Positions 52,722 to 62,266 of a DNA stretch of 64,000 nucleotides are shown here, piece by piece. Position numbers and translations under genes: made by a program. This DNA is from Nitrospira_D sp035465795 (GTDB taxonomy: Bacteria; Nitrospirota; Nitrospiria; Nitrospirales; Nitrospiraceae): assembly GCF_049546785.1 (NCBI RefSeq), contig NZ_JBMWAN010000001.1:186001-250000 (forward strand), read 5' to 3'. The first letter of the stretch is position 1. Each line of letters starts with the position of its first letter. Under the pieces are notes generated by a model, which saw nothing but the letters and a program-made list of their open reading frames with translations, was not told the DNA's origin and ran no database searches.

Positions 52722-55700
52722 ATGTCATACGTAGGCGTGAATATCGGCGCTCTCACAGTCAAGGTGGCGTCTCTCAGGGGCGAAAGCCGGAGCGCCATCT
52801 TACTGGCCCATCAAGGCCGGCCGCTGGAAATCCTCCACGAGGTGCTCGCCCGTCCGGAGTTCGCCGATGCGGAATATTTCGGCGTGTCCGGCCAGCTCGG
52901 ACATGTATCAGAAGTTGCTGCGGTTCAACGGGCGCTCCGAGAGGTGGAGGGCAAGTTTGATGCGGTAGCCTCGCTCGGCGGGGAATCCTTCCTGGTGTAC
53001 CTCCTCATAGACGGAAGAATCACCAATGTGGTGTCCCACAATAAATGCGCGGCGGGCAGCGGCGAATTTTTCGTGCAGCAGATCGGGCGAATGGGCCTGG
53101 GCATGGAGGAAGCGATCCAGCGGTCCTTCAGCGGCAAAGTCGTGCCGCTGGCGTCACGCTGCTCCGTGCATTGCAAATCCGACATCACCCACAAACTAAA
53201 CCGCAACGAAGCCACGCCCGAAGATATTCTCCACACACTGCACGACAGCATGTCCAACAAAGTGATTGCGTTGCTGGAGAAAGGCTCGCGCGATCTGAAA
53301 CGAGTCCTCTTGATCGGCGGCGTGACGCGCAATGACGCGATGCTGGCGGCATTGCGCGCCAAACTCCCGGCCACGGAATTTGTGGTGCTGCCGGAAAGTC
53401 CCTGGTTTGAAGCCTGGGGCACCGCCCTGCTCGTCAAGGACTCACCCAGCGAAACCTCTCCCAAAATTGCCGCGCAGCCGGGCCTGGGCCGCCTGCCCCC
53501 GCTCCATCTCTATGGCGACCGGGTGCAAGTGATCGCCGCCCCGCCCCTACAGGCTCCTCCTGCCGGACCGCTGGTCCTGGGAGTGGATGCAGGATCCACG
53601 ACGACCAAAGCCATTTTGCTCGACCCCGCAACGCAGGCCGTGGTGGCCTCCTATTACGGACGCACCAAAGGGAATCCCGTGGCAGCCACCCGTGAGTGCC
53701 TCCAGGCGCTCATCGAGCAGGTCGGCAATCGCCCGATCGGGTTGATCGGCACCACCGGATCGGCCCGTGAGCTCGCCGGCGCCTACCTTGGCACCGAGCA
53801 TGTGTACAACGAGATCTCGGCCCATGCGGCGGGCGCGACCCACTTCGATCCGGACGTGGACACGATTTTCGAGATCGGCGGGCAGGACTCCAAGTATATC
53901 TATCTGCGCAACGGCGTGCCCATCGACTATGCGATGAATAACGCCTGTTCGGCCGGCACGGGCTCCTTCCTGGAAGAGAGCGCCCACAGCGACCTCGGCA
54001 TCACCGTCTCGGACATCGCCGACCAGGCGCTGGCCGCGTCATCCCCGGTGCACTTCAAGGCGACCTGCGCCGCCTTCATCAATTCCGATATCCGGCTCGC
54101 CCAGCAACAGGGCCATCCCCGCGACAACATCATCGCGGGACTGGTCTATGCCATTGCGAGCAACTATCTGAATCGCGTCAAAGGACCGCGCTACGTGGGA
54201 AAGAAAGTGTTTCTGCAAGGCGGCGTCGCGCTGAACCGCGCCGTCGGCTACGCCTTCGCCCACAGCGTCGGCCGCCAGGTCGTGATCCCGCCCAGCCCGG
54301 AATTGCTCGGCGCGCTGGGGGTCGGACTCCTTGCCCTGAAGCGGTCTGATGCGGTGCTCGGCCACACGGTCGAACTCCTCGCTCTCGGCGCACCGGAGAT
54401 GCAACGTGTCGGCCGCTTCACCTGTGGCGCCTGCAAGATGTACTGCAGCATCGACCGGTTCGAGGTCGCCGGACGCCGGTTTCCCTTCGGGGGCCGCTGC
54501 AGCCTCTACGAGAACGTCTGGAAGCGAAAGGCCCGGACCGCCGCGGCGCGCGACCTGGTTGAGAAACGAGCCGAGGTGCTTTTCCAGATCACCCCGCCCA
54601 GGCCCGCCGCCACGCCAAAGCATGAGCGGGTGGAACGCCAGCACTGGGGCGTGGGACCAGCCTATGAAAGCGCGAAGGCGTTTGTGCGGGAGTCCCTGGG
54701 CCGTTCCAACGGCACAACGGTGGCAAGCGGCACGCGCATCGGCATTCCCAGAGCCCTGACGACGCACTCGCTGTTTCCGCTCTACTCGACGTTCTTTTCC
54801 CGGCTCGGCATGGAGGTCGTGCTGTCCGATGTGGATCCCCGTGGCGACCTCACGTCCTATTCGGGATTCTGCTTCCCCGCGCAGATTGCGCACGGGGCCG
54901 TCCTGGATCTGGTCAAGAAAGACGTGGGCCTGATCTTCATCCCGCACGTGGTGCGCATGCCCCATCCGAACCAGTGCAAAGACTCGTACCTCTGTCCGAT
55001 CACGCAGGCCGGGCCCTATTTCCTGGCGAAAGCGTTTCCCGATCGCCGCTTGCTCTCCCCGGTGCTGGAATTCATCAACGGCTACGAAAGCTGCACCGCC
55101 CTGGTCGATATGGCCGTCGCGGAACTGGGTATCGGGCGCGAGGTGGCCGTCAGCGCGTGGGACGCCGCCGTGCAGGCTCAGACGGATGCCGAGCGGACCC
55201 TCCGCGAGCTCGGCAAACAGGCGCTTGAGGAGGCCCTCGCGGGGGGCAAGCCGGCCATCCTGCTCGCCGGCCACAGCTATAACGCCTTCACTCCGGAGGC
55301 CTCGCAATCCGTGGGCAAGAAACTCTCCAGCATGGGAGTGGCCGTCATCCCGGCCGACTGTTTGATGCAGGGTGGTGAGGGGCCGACATCCTGGCACTTT
55401 GCCAACATGATCTTGAACGCGGTCGGCATCGCGAAGCAGCATGCCAACTTGTTCCTGCTGAGCGTCAGCAATTTCAGCTGCACGATCGACGCATTCACCC
55501 ACTCCATGCTCGCCGCTGAGTTGGGATCGAAACCCTATCTCGTCCTCGAGATCGACGCACATACCGCCGATGCCGGCGTCCAAACCAGACTGGAAGCGTT
55601 TCTGGACATCATCCACAATTATCGGGACGTGCAAACCGTGGCCGCGCGCCCCTTTGCCCCCTGCCGGGTCGTTGCCGGGGGCCGGGTCCTCCGCTCGAAC

Positions 55701-56975
55701 GGCGAGTCGGTGCCGCTCACCGACCCGCGGGTCAAGGTGTACTTTCCGAACTTCTCCCCCTACCACACCAGGGCCTTTGCCATGGGAGCCGGGTGGCTCG
55801 GGCTCCACCCCGGCCAGGTCATCCCGCTGGACCGAACCCAGCTCGACAAGGGGCTCCAACATACCTCGGGTCGCGAATGCCTCCCCTTGCCGATCTGCAT
55901 CGGTCAACTGCTCCAGATCCATGAACATCGCCAGGCCGGTGAAATCGCAGGGTTCTACATGCTCCAGGGCGGGGCGCCCTGCGTCAGCGACGCCTACATG
56001 GGGTATTTTGAACGGTTCCTCGCCGAACAACGGCTGACTGATTTGTTCCTCTTCAATCCCCAGCCGGATAACGACTTCCTCGGCTTCGATAAAGAGGTGC
56101 TGGCGAAACATATGTCGCCGGCGATCATCCTCGCGGACATTCTGGTGGAGATGGATCATGTGCTCCGCGTCGTCGGAGAAGCGGGCGCGCTCGAGCAACT
56201 GCGGAACGAATGGGAGCGGTTCGCTCAGGAAGCCCGCTCGCTCGACGAGTTCCAAACCACGCTGCCTGCATTCGTGGAGCGCCTGGCGCACCTGCCGCGC
56301 AACAAAGACCCGCGCACCTGCCCGCGCGTCATCGTGGCCGGCGACTTCTTCACCCGCTTCAGTTCCTTTTTCATGGATGGCGTACGCGACCTCTATGCCG
56401 AACGGGGTATCATCCTCAAGCCGGTGGATCTGAGCGAGCTGTTTCTCTATATCGCCTATCACCCGATGGTGGAAACGGCCGGTACCTGGGGCATGAAACC
56501 GGGCGGCATGGCCCTGGCCAAGGCCTGCACGAGGATGTTCCAGCCGGAGGGGAAAGAGTACATTCAGCAGTGGATGAGCTACCAGACCTTGAAGCATGAA
56601 GAGGAACAGTACCGCGCGCTCTTTCGCGAGACCGGGCTGCTGGTGGCCGGTCCCAATGCGGTCTCAACGATTTTCGAAAAGGGCGCCGAACATGTCTCGC
56701 CGGCCATTTATGGGGAACTCCTCCCGACGGTCGGCAGGGGGATGGAAGCGGCACGCGAGGGATACGACGGCATGCTCGTCATCGGGCCGTTCAACTGTCT
56801 CCCCTACCGGATTTCAGAAGCCATTCTCAAACCGCTCAGCATCGAGCAAGGGATGCCCATACTCACCTACGAGAGCGACGGCTATGCCGTGTCCCCCTCC
56901 GTGCTCAGGCAGGTGGACGTGCACATCCAACAGGTGCTCGACCATGCAGCCAGAAACCATGTAACACCAGCATGA
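52722..56975 (+). CDS. 2-hydroxyacyl-CoA dehydratase activase/dehydratase-like fusion (two BadF/BcrA ATPase domains, DUF2229, HgdB-like)
   Basis: 1417 residues. Two ASKHA activase domains: the first (about 1-240) with NKCAAGSGEFFVQQIGRM and SRCSVHCKSDITHK, the second (about 283-560) with VLGVDAGSTTTKAILLD, EIGGQDSKY, NNACSAGTGSFLEES and TCAAFINSD, so each keeps a pair of candidate Fe-S cysteines. A CGACKMYC...GRC motif follows (about 566-590), then DUF2229 (GIPRALTTHSLFPLYSTFF) and an HgdB/BcrB-type C-terminal part (GRECLPLPICIGQ, DFFTRFSSFF). Known activases pass an ATP-driven electron to a dehydratase. GGAGG precedes ATG 52722. Substrate unknown. Confidence 0.9.
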   Translation: MSYVGVNIGALTVKVASLRGESRSAILLAHQGRPLEILHEVLARPEFADAEYFGVSGQLGHVSEVAAVQRALREVEGKFDAVASLGGESFLVYLLIDGRITNVVSHNKCAAGSGEFFVQQIGRMGLGMEEAIQRSFSGKVVPLASRCSVHCKSDITHKLNRNEATPEDILHTLHDSMSNKVIALLEKGSRDLKRVLLIGGVTRNDAMLAALRAKLPATEFVVLPESPWFEAWGTALLVKDSPSETSPKIAAQPGLGRLPPLHLYGDRVQVIAAPPLQAPPAGPLVLGVDAGSTTTKAILLDPATQAVVASYYGRTKGNPVAATRECLQALIEQVGNRPIGLIGTTGSARELAGAYLGTEHVYNEISAHAAGATHFDPDVDTIFEIGGQDSKYIYLRNGVPIDYAMNNACSAGTGSFLEESAHSDLGITVSDIADQALAASSPVHFKATCAAFINSDIRLAQQQGHPRDNIIAGLVYAIASNYLNRVKGPRYVGKKVFLQGGVALNRAVGYAFAHSVGRQVVIPPSPELLGALGVGLLALKRSDAVLGHTVELLALGAPEMQRVGRFTCGACKMYCSIDRFEVAGRRFPFGGRCSLYENVWKRKARTAAARDLVEKRAEVLFQITPPRPAATPKHERVERQHWGVGPAYESAKAFVRESLGRSNGTTVASGTRIGIPRALTTHSLFPLYSTFFSRLGMEVVLSDVDPRGDLTSYSGFCFPAQIAHGAVLDLVKKDVGLIFIPHVVRMPHPNQCKDSYLCPITQAGPYFLAKAFPDRRLLSPVLEFINGYESCTALVDMAVAELGIGREVAVSAWDAAVQAQTDAERTLRELGKQALEEALAGGKPAILLAGHSYNAFTPEASQSVGKKLSSMGVAVIPADCLMQGGEGPTSWHFANMILNAVGIAKQHANLFLLSVSNFSCTIDAFTHSMLAAELGSKPYLVLEIDAHTADAGVQTRLEAFLDIIHNYRDVQTVAARPFAPCRVVAGGRVLRSNGESVPLTDPRVKVYFPNFSPYHTRAFAMGAGWLGLHPGQVIPLDRTQLDKGLQHTSGRECLPLPICIGQLLQIHEHRQAGEIAGFYMLQGGAPCVSDAYMGYFERFLAEQRLTDLFLFNPQPDNDFLGFDKEVLAKHMSPAIILADILVEMDHVLRVVGEAGALEQLRNEWERFAQEARSLDEFQTTLPAFVERLAHLPRNKDPRTCPRVIVAGDFFTRFSSFFMDGVRDLYAERGIILKPVDLSELFLYIAYHPMVETAGTWGMKPGGMALAKACTRMFQPEGKEYIQQWMSYQTLKHEEEQYRALFRETGLLVAGPNAVSTIFEKGAEHVSPAIYGELLPTVGRGMEAAREGYDGMLVIGPFNCLPYRISEAILKPLSIEQGMPILTYESDGYAVSPSVLRQVDVHIQQVLDHAARNHVTPA

Positions 56976-57012
56976 GACGCAACTGGCTCAATTTCACGGA
57001 AGGAATCCTCTC

Positions 57013-57366
57013 ATGATCACGTCCATCGCATTCACCGTCTATCCGGTCTCGAACATGGAACGGGCGAGAGCTTTCTACGAGCATGTGCTCGGCCTGCATG
57101 TGAGCTACCACTATCAGGATGTCTGGGTGGAATATGACCTTGGCGGCGCGACCTTCGCCATTACAACGACGGAGACGGGTCATACGCCGGGGGCCAAAGG
57201 CGCCATCGTGGCGTTTGAAGTCTCGGACTTCGAAGCCTTTGCGCACAAGATGAAGGAACGGGCTGTATCCTTCGTCACGGAACCGTTCGACACACCGGTC
57301 TGCCGCATGGCGGTGATCGAGGACCAGGACGGCAACCACATCACCATCCACAAGCGGAAATCATGA
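57013..57366 (+). CDS. VOC-superfamily (glyoxalase/dioxygenase-fold) protein
   Basis: 117 residues, a single VOC module of paired beta-alpha-beta-beta-beta units: FYEHVLGLHVSYHYQDVWVEYDLGGATFAI and VIEDQDGNHITIHKRKS. The family includes glyoxalase I, dioxygenases and resistance proteins; the metal ligands fit only partly and the substrate cannot be named. ATG 57013 follows GGAAGGAATCC. It is 37 bases downstream of the activase fusion and probably co-transcribed. Confidence 0.85.
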   Translation: MITSIAFTVYPVSNMERARAFYEHVLGLHVSYHYQDVWVEYDLGGATFAITTTETGHTPGAKGAIVAFEVSDFEAFAHKMKERAVSFVTEPFDTPVCRMAVIEDQDGNHITIHKRKS

Positions 57367-57465
57367 GGAGGCGAGCGGCGTAAGACTGATTGCTCCCTTC
57401 CCTCTTGCTGACACCCCCGGCATGGACCGCACCCAATCTCCGCCCGCCGTTTTCTCCGGCGCCCG

Positions 57466-58674
57466 TCAGGCGGCCTGACGAGCCAGGTGAAGGATCAAGC
57501 CCAGATAATCCTGTACGTGCCTGGTGATGAGGAAGCGGTGCCGGGCATACTCTTTGGCCTGCCGGCCCATAACGGCAAGTCTGTCAGGCTCGTTGAGAAG
57601 GCGCCTGATATAAAAGGCCGCGCCTTCCGGTGAATAGACCGTGTAGCCGGTCTGGCCGGGAATGATCTGAATCATAATCCCACCGGTCGCCCCGCCGATC
57701 ACGGGCTTGCCCTTCCAGAGCGCTTCCGCCACCGTCAGACCGAACCCTTCCCGAATCGATTTCTGTAACACGATCGTCGCCGCGCGCTGAAGGGCATTGA
57801 TCTCGATGTGTGCGGTCGGCGGGAGGAGGAGGATGTGCACGTCAGGATCAGTCCCGACCGCCTCCTGGACCTCCGCGAGCACTTGAGCTCCCTCCGGATC
57901 ATCCGTCGCGGTGCCGCCGGCCAGCACCAGCCGGCAATCATGACTCTTTTTGACCATGCGGTAGGCTTGCACGACGCCCACGGGATCCTTAAACCGGTCG
58001 AATCGTGAGACCTGGAGCAGAATCGGCTTGTCTCGGGGCACCCCCAAGCGATCAAGGATCTGATGGATTTCCTCCCTTGTCAGCTCGCGGTTCTTGTCGC
58101 TCAGCGGATCGATGGAGGGATAGACCAGAAACTGAGGAATCGGCAGTCGCTGGGAAAACTTGGGCAAAGAAACGACCGCCGCGTCGTACCGGACCACGTA
58201 CGGGCGCAGGAACTGCCACACCGTCCGCTGCGGGGTGGAGATGTCGATATGACAGCGCCAGATCCACTTGGCACCCCGGGGGCGCGCATCGATCAACGCC
58301 GCCGGCTGCGGATCGTGAATCATGGCGACATCCGCCTCGAGGTTTATCCGTTTGGCGTTCTCCCGATTGCACTCTAGGTATGCATCGTACATGTCAGCAG
58401 TGAGATGCTGTTTCATCCCCTGCAAGGCATTATGGAAGCTCTTGGTCGTCCGGTAGAACGGCTCGGAGCCGGTCATCACCTCCCAGCGTGCGTGGACCCC
58501 GATTTCCTCGAGCAGAGGGATTAAACGATGGAGGATCTCGGCGACGCCGCCGCCATACCGCGTCGAATTCACGTGCAGCATGCGCTTTCCTTCGACCAAA
58601 CGGCCGAGACGCTTCAAGAATTCGACCGTTCCCGGCGGGGCGACCTCGCGGTACTGGTCCAGCAGACTTCCCAC
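57466..58674 (-). CDS. treT: Trehalose synthase TreT-like glycosyltransferase (GT4)
   Basis: 402 residues. GT-B glycosyltransferase: HVNSTRYGGGVAEILHRLIPLL at the N-terminus, LLQVSRFDRFKDPVGVVQAY, VHILLLPPT, and KSIREGFGLTVAEALWKGKPVIGG with the EX7E-type acidic motif. TreT joins NDP-glucose and glucose to make trehalose. The start is GTG 58674. It is last in the trehalose/glycogen operon, 26 bases after the DUF5752 gene, so ADP-glucose made by GlgC could be its donor. Confidence 0.87.
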   Translation of the reverse strand: MGSLLDQYREVAPPGTVEFLKRLGRLVEGKRMLHVNSTRYGGGVAEILHRLIPLLEEIGVHARWEVMTGSEPFYRTTKSFHNALQGMKQHLTADMYDAYLECNRENAKRINLEADVAMIHDPQPAALIDARPRGAKWIWRCHIDISTPQRTVWQFLRPYVVRYDAAVVSLPKFSQRLPIPQFLVYPSIDPLSDKNRELTREEIHQILDRLGVPRDKPILLQVSRFDRFKDPVGVVQAYRMVKKSHDCRLVLAGGTATDDPEGAQVLAEVQEAVGTDPDVHILLLPPTAHIEINALQRAATIVLQKSIREGFGLTVAEALWKGKPVIGGATGGIMIQIIPGQTGYTVYSPEGAAFYIRRLLNEPDRLAVMGRQAKEYARHRFLITRHVQDYLGLILHLARQAA

Positions 58675-58700
58675 GGCGTTTCCTCCGAATACGGCGTCGA

Positions 58701-59375
58701 TCAGGACGCCAGGGTTCGATCACAGAGACGAACGATATGCTCCCGAATGCCTTCGAGATTGAGTCCGAGCCGGCCGACCTTTGCCACCTGAGCCGCCAGA
58801 TCCGGCATGTCGAGCCCCTCGTCCGCGGCCAGCCAACAGGCAAAATCTCCCGTCAGCCGCCCCTTTCTCATGCGCGCTTCGCACACATGGTTATAAATCG
58901 CTCCCACTTCAACTTGCGCCAGGGCGTTCCGAAAATCGCGCAGGGTCCGGGCTTCCAAGTCAAGGTCCGACTCGATGATGTGTGACCGTACAAACTCGAA
59001 GGGTTCATTCGCGGCTGAACGCGGCACGAAACCCAATTGGCTCAAATGATCCCCGATGATCGAGACGATTTCGCCGCGAAGCTGTTCGATGTCTTCAAAT
59101 TCAAACGGGTCCAGAACGCCCAGACGCTCACCGAGCTTTCGATCCTGAGCAAAGAGCGTGACCCACGTCGCAAAGTCGTTCGGGAACAGCCGCTGGGCAT
59201 AGGGATGCCGGAGGTAATAACTGTGAGTGTGGTAGTAGATGCTGTCCCCTGGTACCTCTTCGATGAGTTCCAGCAAACGTTGCTCGTCCATCGCCTCCTT
59301 CCCCAACACCTCACGGAGTTCCATGCAACTGACGAAACGGAAAGGGGAGGAGGCTCGTTTGTCTCGATCTTTCAT
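58701..59375 (-). CDS. DUF5752-family protein
   Basis: 224 residues. RFVSCMELREVLGKEA, SIYYHTHSYYLRHPYAQRLFPNDFATW and ARTLRDFRNALAQVEVGAIYNHV are characteristic of this uncharacterised family, which is mostly helical and rich in Tyr/His. ATG 59375 overlaps the treY stop by four bases (ATGA), so it is translated with treY and lies between treY and treT. A role in trehalose metabolism or its control is inferred from position only. Confidence 0.8.
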   Translation of the reverse strand: MKDRDKRASSPFRFVSCMELREVLGKEAMDEQRLLELIEEVPGDSIYYHTHSYYLRHPYAQRLFPNDFATWVTLFAQDRKLGERLGVLDPFEFEDIEQLRGEIVSIIGDHLSQLGFVPRSAANEPFEFVRSHIIESDLDLEARTLRDFRNALAQVEVGAIYNHVCEARMRKGRLTGDFACWLAADEGLDMPDLAAQVAKVGRLGLNLEGIREHIVRLCDRTLAS

Positions 59376-62266
59376 GTCAAGCGCTCCAGCAGAGCGACAG
59401 GATATTCCTTCAACACTTCCGCCACCGGCAGCATCTGCCGTTCCCCGACGGTCCGGGACTCCCACGTCTCGCCCGTGAAGAGATTGCGGTACGGAGAACC
59501 CGGCCGCCAGGAGGGGACCACCACCAGGGTGTCCCCCCATGTGGTCGAACCGACCGGGGGCCTGCTCGAGTCCTCCGTCAGCGAGGCCACAAGCCGCGGC
59601 ACGACGGTGACGGTGGCCTGCTCCTCACGCAAGCGGGCGAAGGCGCAGAGATGTTCCTGCCTGCTTCCCTGCCCGTCGAGAGGGATGTACTCTCCGCTTT
59701 GAAAGAGGGGGCGGTGCGCCCGCCGATAGTGCAGGGCCATCATGGTGGTGTACAGCTTGATTCTTCCGTCCGCGGGTCGATCAAGGAGGGCACGGACCAG
59801 AGGCAGAAGGTCCAGCCCGGCATCCGCGAGCGCGCGCCGGAGATCGGCCAGCATGGACGCCCTCCTCTCATAGTCGACCGGGCGACGGTTATCCGGATCC
59901 ACGACGCTGAAATCCCACAGTTCAGAGCCCTGATAGAAATCCGGGATGCCGGGAGCCGTCGCCTTCAGCAGGACCTGAGAGAGCGAATTCCATAAGCCGG
60001 CACGGGCGACCCGCTCTTGAAACGGGAGAAAGTCGTCAAGAAAGGGATTGGGTCTGGCGCGATCGAGGATCGCCTCGACGAATTGTCGCACCCCTCCCTC
60101 ATAGGTCTGATCCTGATTGACCCAACTGGTATGGAACTTCGCTTCCTTCAACGCCTTGCTCATGTACCCCTGGATCCGGTTTCGGAACGCGTCATATTGC
60201 GCATCGTCGAGCGGCGACAGAGGCCAGATCCCGATGAGCGTCTGATACAGCAGATACTCTTCGTTCCGATCGGGGACGAGTTGCCCCTCCACATCGACTT
60301 TCTGCTTCTGGTTCAGTTTCGCCCAGCGAGTCACATGCGCCTTCCACTCCCGTGGAATTTCCGACAGGACATCGATCCGCGCCCGCGCATCCTCGCTCCG
60401 TTTGGTGTCGTGCGTGGACGTCGCCGAGAGAGAGCACGGCCAAGAGGCCTGGCGCTTCCGCATGCGGGCATGAAAGGCCGCAAGCGGCACGCCGAATTGC
60501 TGGGGATCCCCCCCGACCTCGTTCAACGACGTCAGCCGGTAATAGCGGTAGAAGGTCGTGTCCTCGATCCCCTTGGCGATGACGGGACTCGTCATCTGCT
60601 GGAACTTCATTACGAACTGAAGCTGATCACGACGATCCTGCTGAGTCCGTTCATCCCATTCCTTCAGCAGCAAGGACCGGACGAAGTCGAAAACCAGCCC
60701 GCTCAACGCGGGGTTCCTGCGCTTGGCCCTGGCCACGGCGAGACGGATGTAGGCGCGGTCGCGCTCCAGCAGAGGCTCGGGATCTTCCGTGACATAGGTC
60801 CGGTACACCGGGAAGCAGGCGATGATCTCGCGAATGGCGTTCGTGAGGCTGTTCAGCGTGAAGTCGCGCGACCGGCGGTCGCGCTCGGAGAGCAGATTCA
60901 ACTGGTGCCCGAGGACGTTGATTTCGCTGGCCATCGAGGCCTGCATGATCAATTTCTTCGACTCATAGACCAGGTCGTCAACGGAGATGCGCCGGCCGAT
61001 GAAGCGGGCGTAGAAATCATCCATCGCCCGCTCGTTGGCCGTTTGCACAAAGAGGCCGTTGACCAGGTTCAGGAAGTCATAACCCGTCGTGCCGGAGACG
61101 GGCCAGGTCCTGGGCAGCGGTTCATGCTTTCCGAGGATCTTCTCGACCACGAGGAACAGGGGCCGCCCCAACTCCCGTTGCGCCCAGACCTGCCACTGAC
61201 GGAGATAGCGACCGGGGTCGGTCAGTCCGTCCACGTGATCGATGCGCAACCCGGTGACACAGCCTTCCTTCACGAGCCGGAACACGAGTGTGTGGGAGGC
61301 CTGCATCACCGCATCGTCTTCCATGCGAATCGCGGCCAGCTCGTTGATGTCGAAGAACCGCCGGTAATTGATTTCCTCCGCCGCCACCCCCCAGTAGGCC
61401 AGCCGGTACACCTGGTCGTTCAGCAAGGCATCCAGCAGGTCGAAACTCCGCGGCTCTCCCTTGGTTCCGTTGAAAACCCGGATATTGTTCTCGAGAAAGC
61501 CGGCGATGACCGGGCTGTCCAGGACCAGCCTCGCGAGCCGCTGCCGGACGATTTCTTTTTCCCGGTTCCGCTCCTCAACCCGCGGGGGCTCGATCTCCGT
61601 GCGGGAAGGAAGATTTCTCAGGGCCGTAATGATGCTTTGCAGTTCCTGCACCGACGGGGACGGAGTCCCGGCCCGATCGATGAGTTCGTCGATTCGGTAA
61701 CCAAGCACCATGGCCGACGATTTCGGCGCGACCGGAAGGCGGTGGTCATAGTACCGGATCACGAACCGGCCGTCCTCATAGGCCAGAGCGATCTCCTGCT
61801 TCTCCAGCACGGTGCCGTAGAGATCGCCGAGGATCGGCAGGAGGACCTTGTTCTCCAGTTCCCGTTTGAGCGGATGCCAGTCGATATCGAACAGGTTGGC
61901 GAAGCGGGAACCGGGGCCGTTCTCCAGGACGTCCAGCCACCATGCGTTGGCCGATTGCCCGATGCCCATGTGGTTCGGCACCACATCGAGAATGTGCCCC
62001 ATGTCATGCGCTTGGAGCGTCCGGACGAACTCGTGGTACTCTTCGTCGGTTCCCAACTCCGGGTTCAGGACGGTGGGATCGATGATGTCGTAGCCGTGCA
62101 TGCTGCCCGGCACCGCCCGGAGATAGGGAGAGGCGTAACAGTCCGTCACGCCCAACGCGTGCAGGTAGGGAACGATCCCGGCAGCATCGGCAAACGTGAA
62201 CTGCCGGTTGAATTGCACCCGATAGGTTGCGCTGGGGCAGGGCGGCATACTGTCCGGTCGAGTCAC
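59372..62266 (-). CDS. treY: Malto-oligosyltrehalose synthase
   Basis: 964 residues, GH13 family. TYRVQFNRQFTFADAAGIVPYLHALGVTDCYASP opens the barrel, GYDIIDPTVLNPELGTDEEY and DVVPNHMGIG are the early catalytic blocks, GLRIDHVDGLTDP carries the nucleophile region, and STHDTKRSEDARARI the late block. It converts the reducing end of maltodextrins into a trehalose unit for TreZ. Start GTG 62266 overlaps the glgC stop (GTGA) and has GGGAGCG upstream; ATG 62248 is an alternative. It shares the operon with glgC and treT. Confidence 0.93.
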   Translation of the reverse strand: MTRPDSMPPCPSATYRVQFNRQFTFADAAGIVPYLHALGVTDCYASPYLRAVPGSMHGYDIIDPTVLNPELGTDEEYHEFVRTLQAHDMGHILDVVPNHMGIGQSANAWWLDVLENGPGSRFANLFDIDWHPLKRELENKVLLPILGDLYGTVLEKQEIALAYEDGRFVIRYYDHRLPVAPKSSAMVLGYRIDELIDRAGTPSPSVQELQSIITALRNLPSRTEIEPPRVEERNREKEIVRQRLARLVLDSPVIAGFLENNIRVFNGTKGEPRSFDLLDALLNDQVYRLAYWGVAAEEINYRRFFDINELAAIRMEDDAVMQASHTLVFRLVKEGCVTGLRIDHVDGLTDPGRYLRQWQVWAQRELGRPLFLVVEKILGKHEPLPRTWPVSGTTGYDFLNLVNGLFVQTANERAMDDFYARFIGRRISVDDLVYESKKLIMQASMASEINVLGHQLNLLSERDRRSRDFTLNSLTNAIREIIACFPVYRTYVTEDPEPLLERDRAYIRLAVARAKRRNPALSGLVFDFVRSLLLKEWDERTQQDRRDQLQFVMKFQQMTSPVIAKGIEDTTFYRYYRLTSLNEVGGDPQQFGVPLAAFHARMRKRQASWPCSLSATSTHDTKRSEDARARIDVLSEIPREWKAHVTRWAKLNQKQKVDVEGQLVPDRNEEYLLYQTLIGIWPLSPLDDAQYDAFRNRIQGYMSKALKEAKFHTSWVNQDQTYEGGVRQFVEAILDRARPNPFLDDFLPFQERVARAGLWNSLSQVLLKATAPGIPDFYQGSELWDFSVVDPDNRRPVDYERRASMLADLRRALADAGLDLLPLVRALLDRPADGRIKLYTTMMALHYRRAHRPLFQSGEYIPLDGQGSRQEHLCAFARLREEQATVTVVPRLVASLTEDSSRPPVGSTTWGDTLVVVPSWRPGSPYRNLFTGETWESRTVGERQMLPVAEVLKEYPVALLERLT

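Noticed and set aside
54039..56597. 852-codon minus-strand frame opposite the large activase gene
   Set aside because: Antisense shadow caused by G+C-biased codons; the plus-strand protein has clear conserved motifs throughout.
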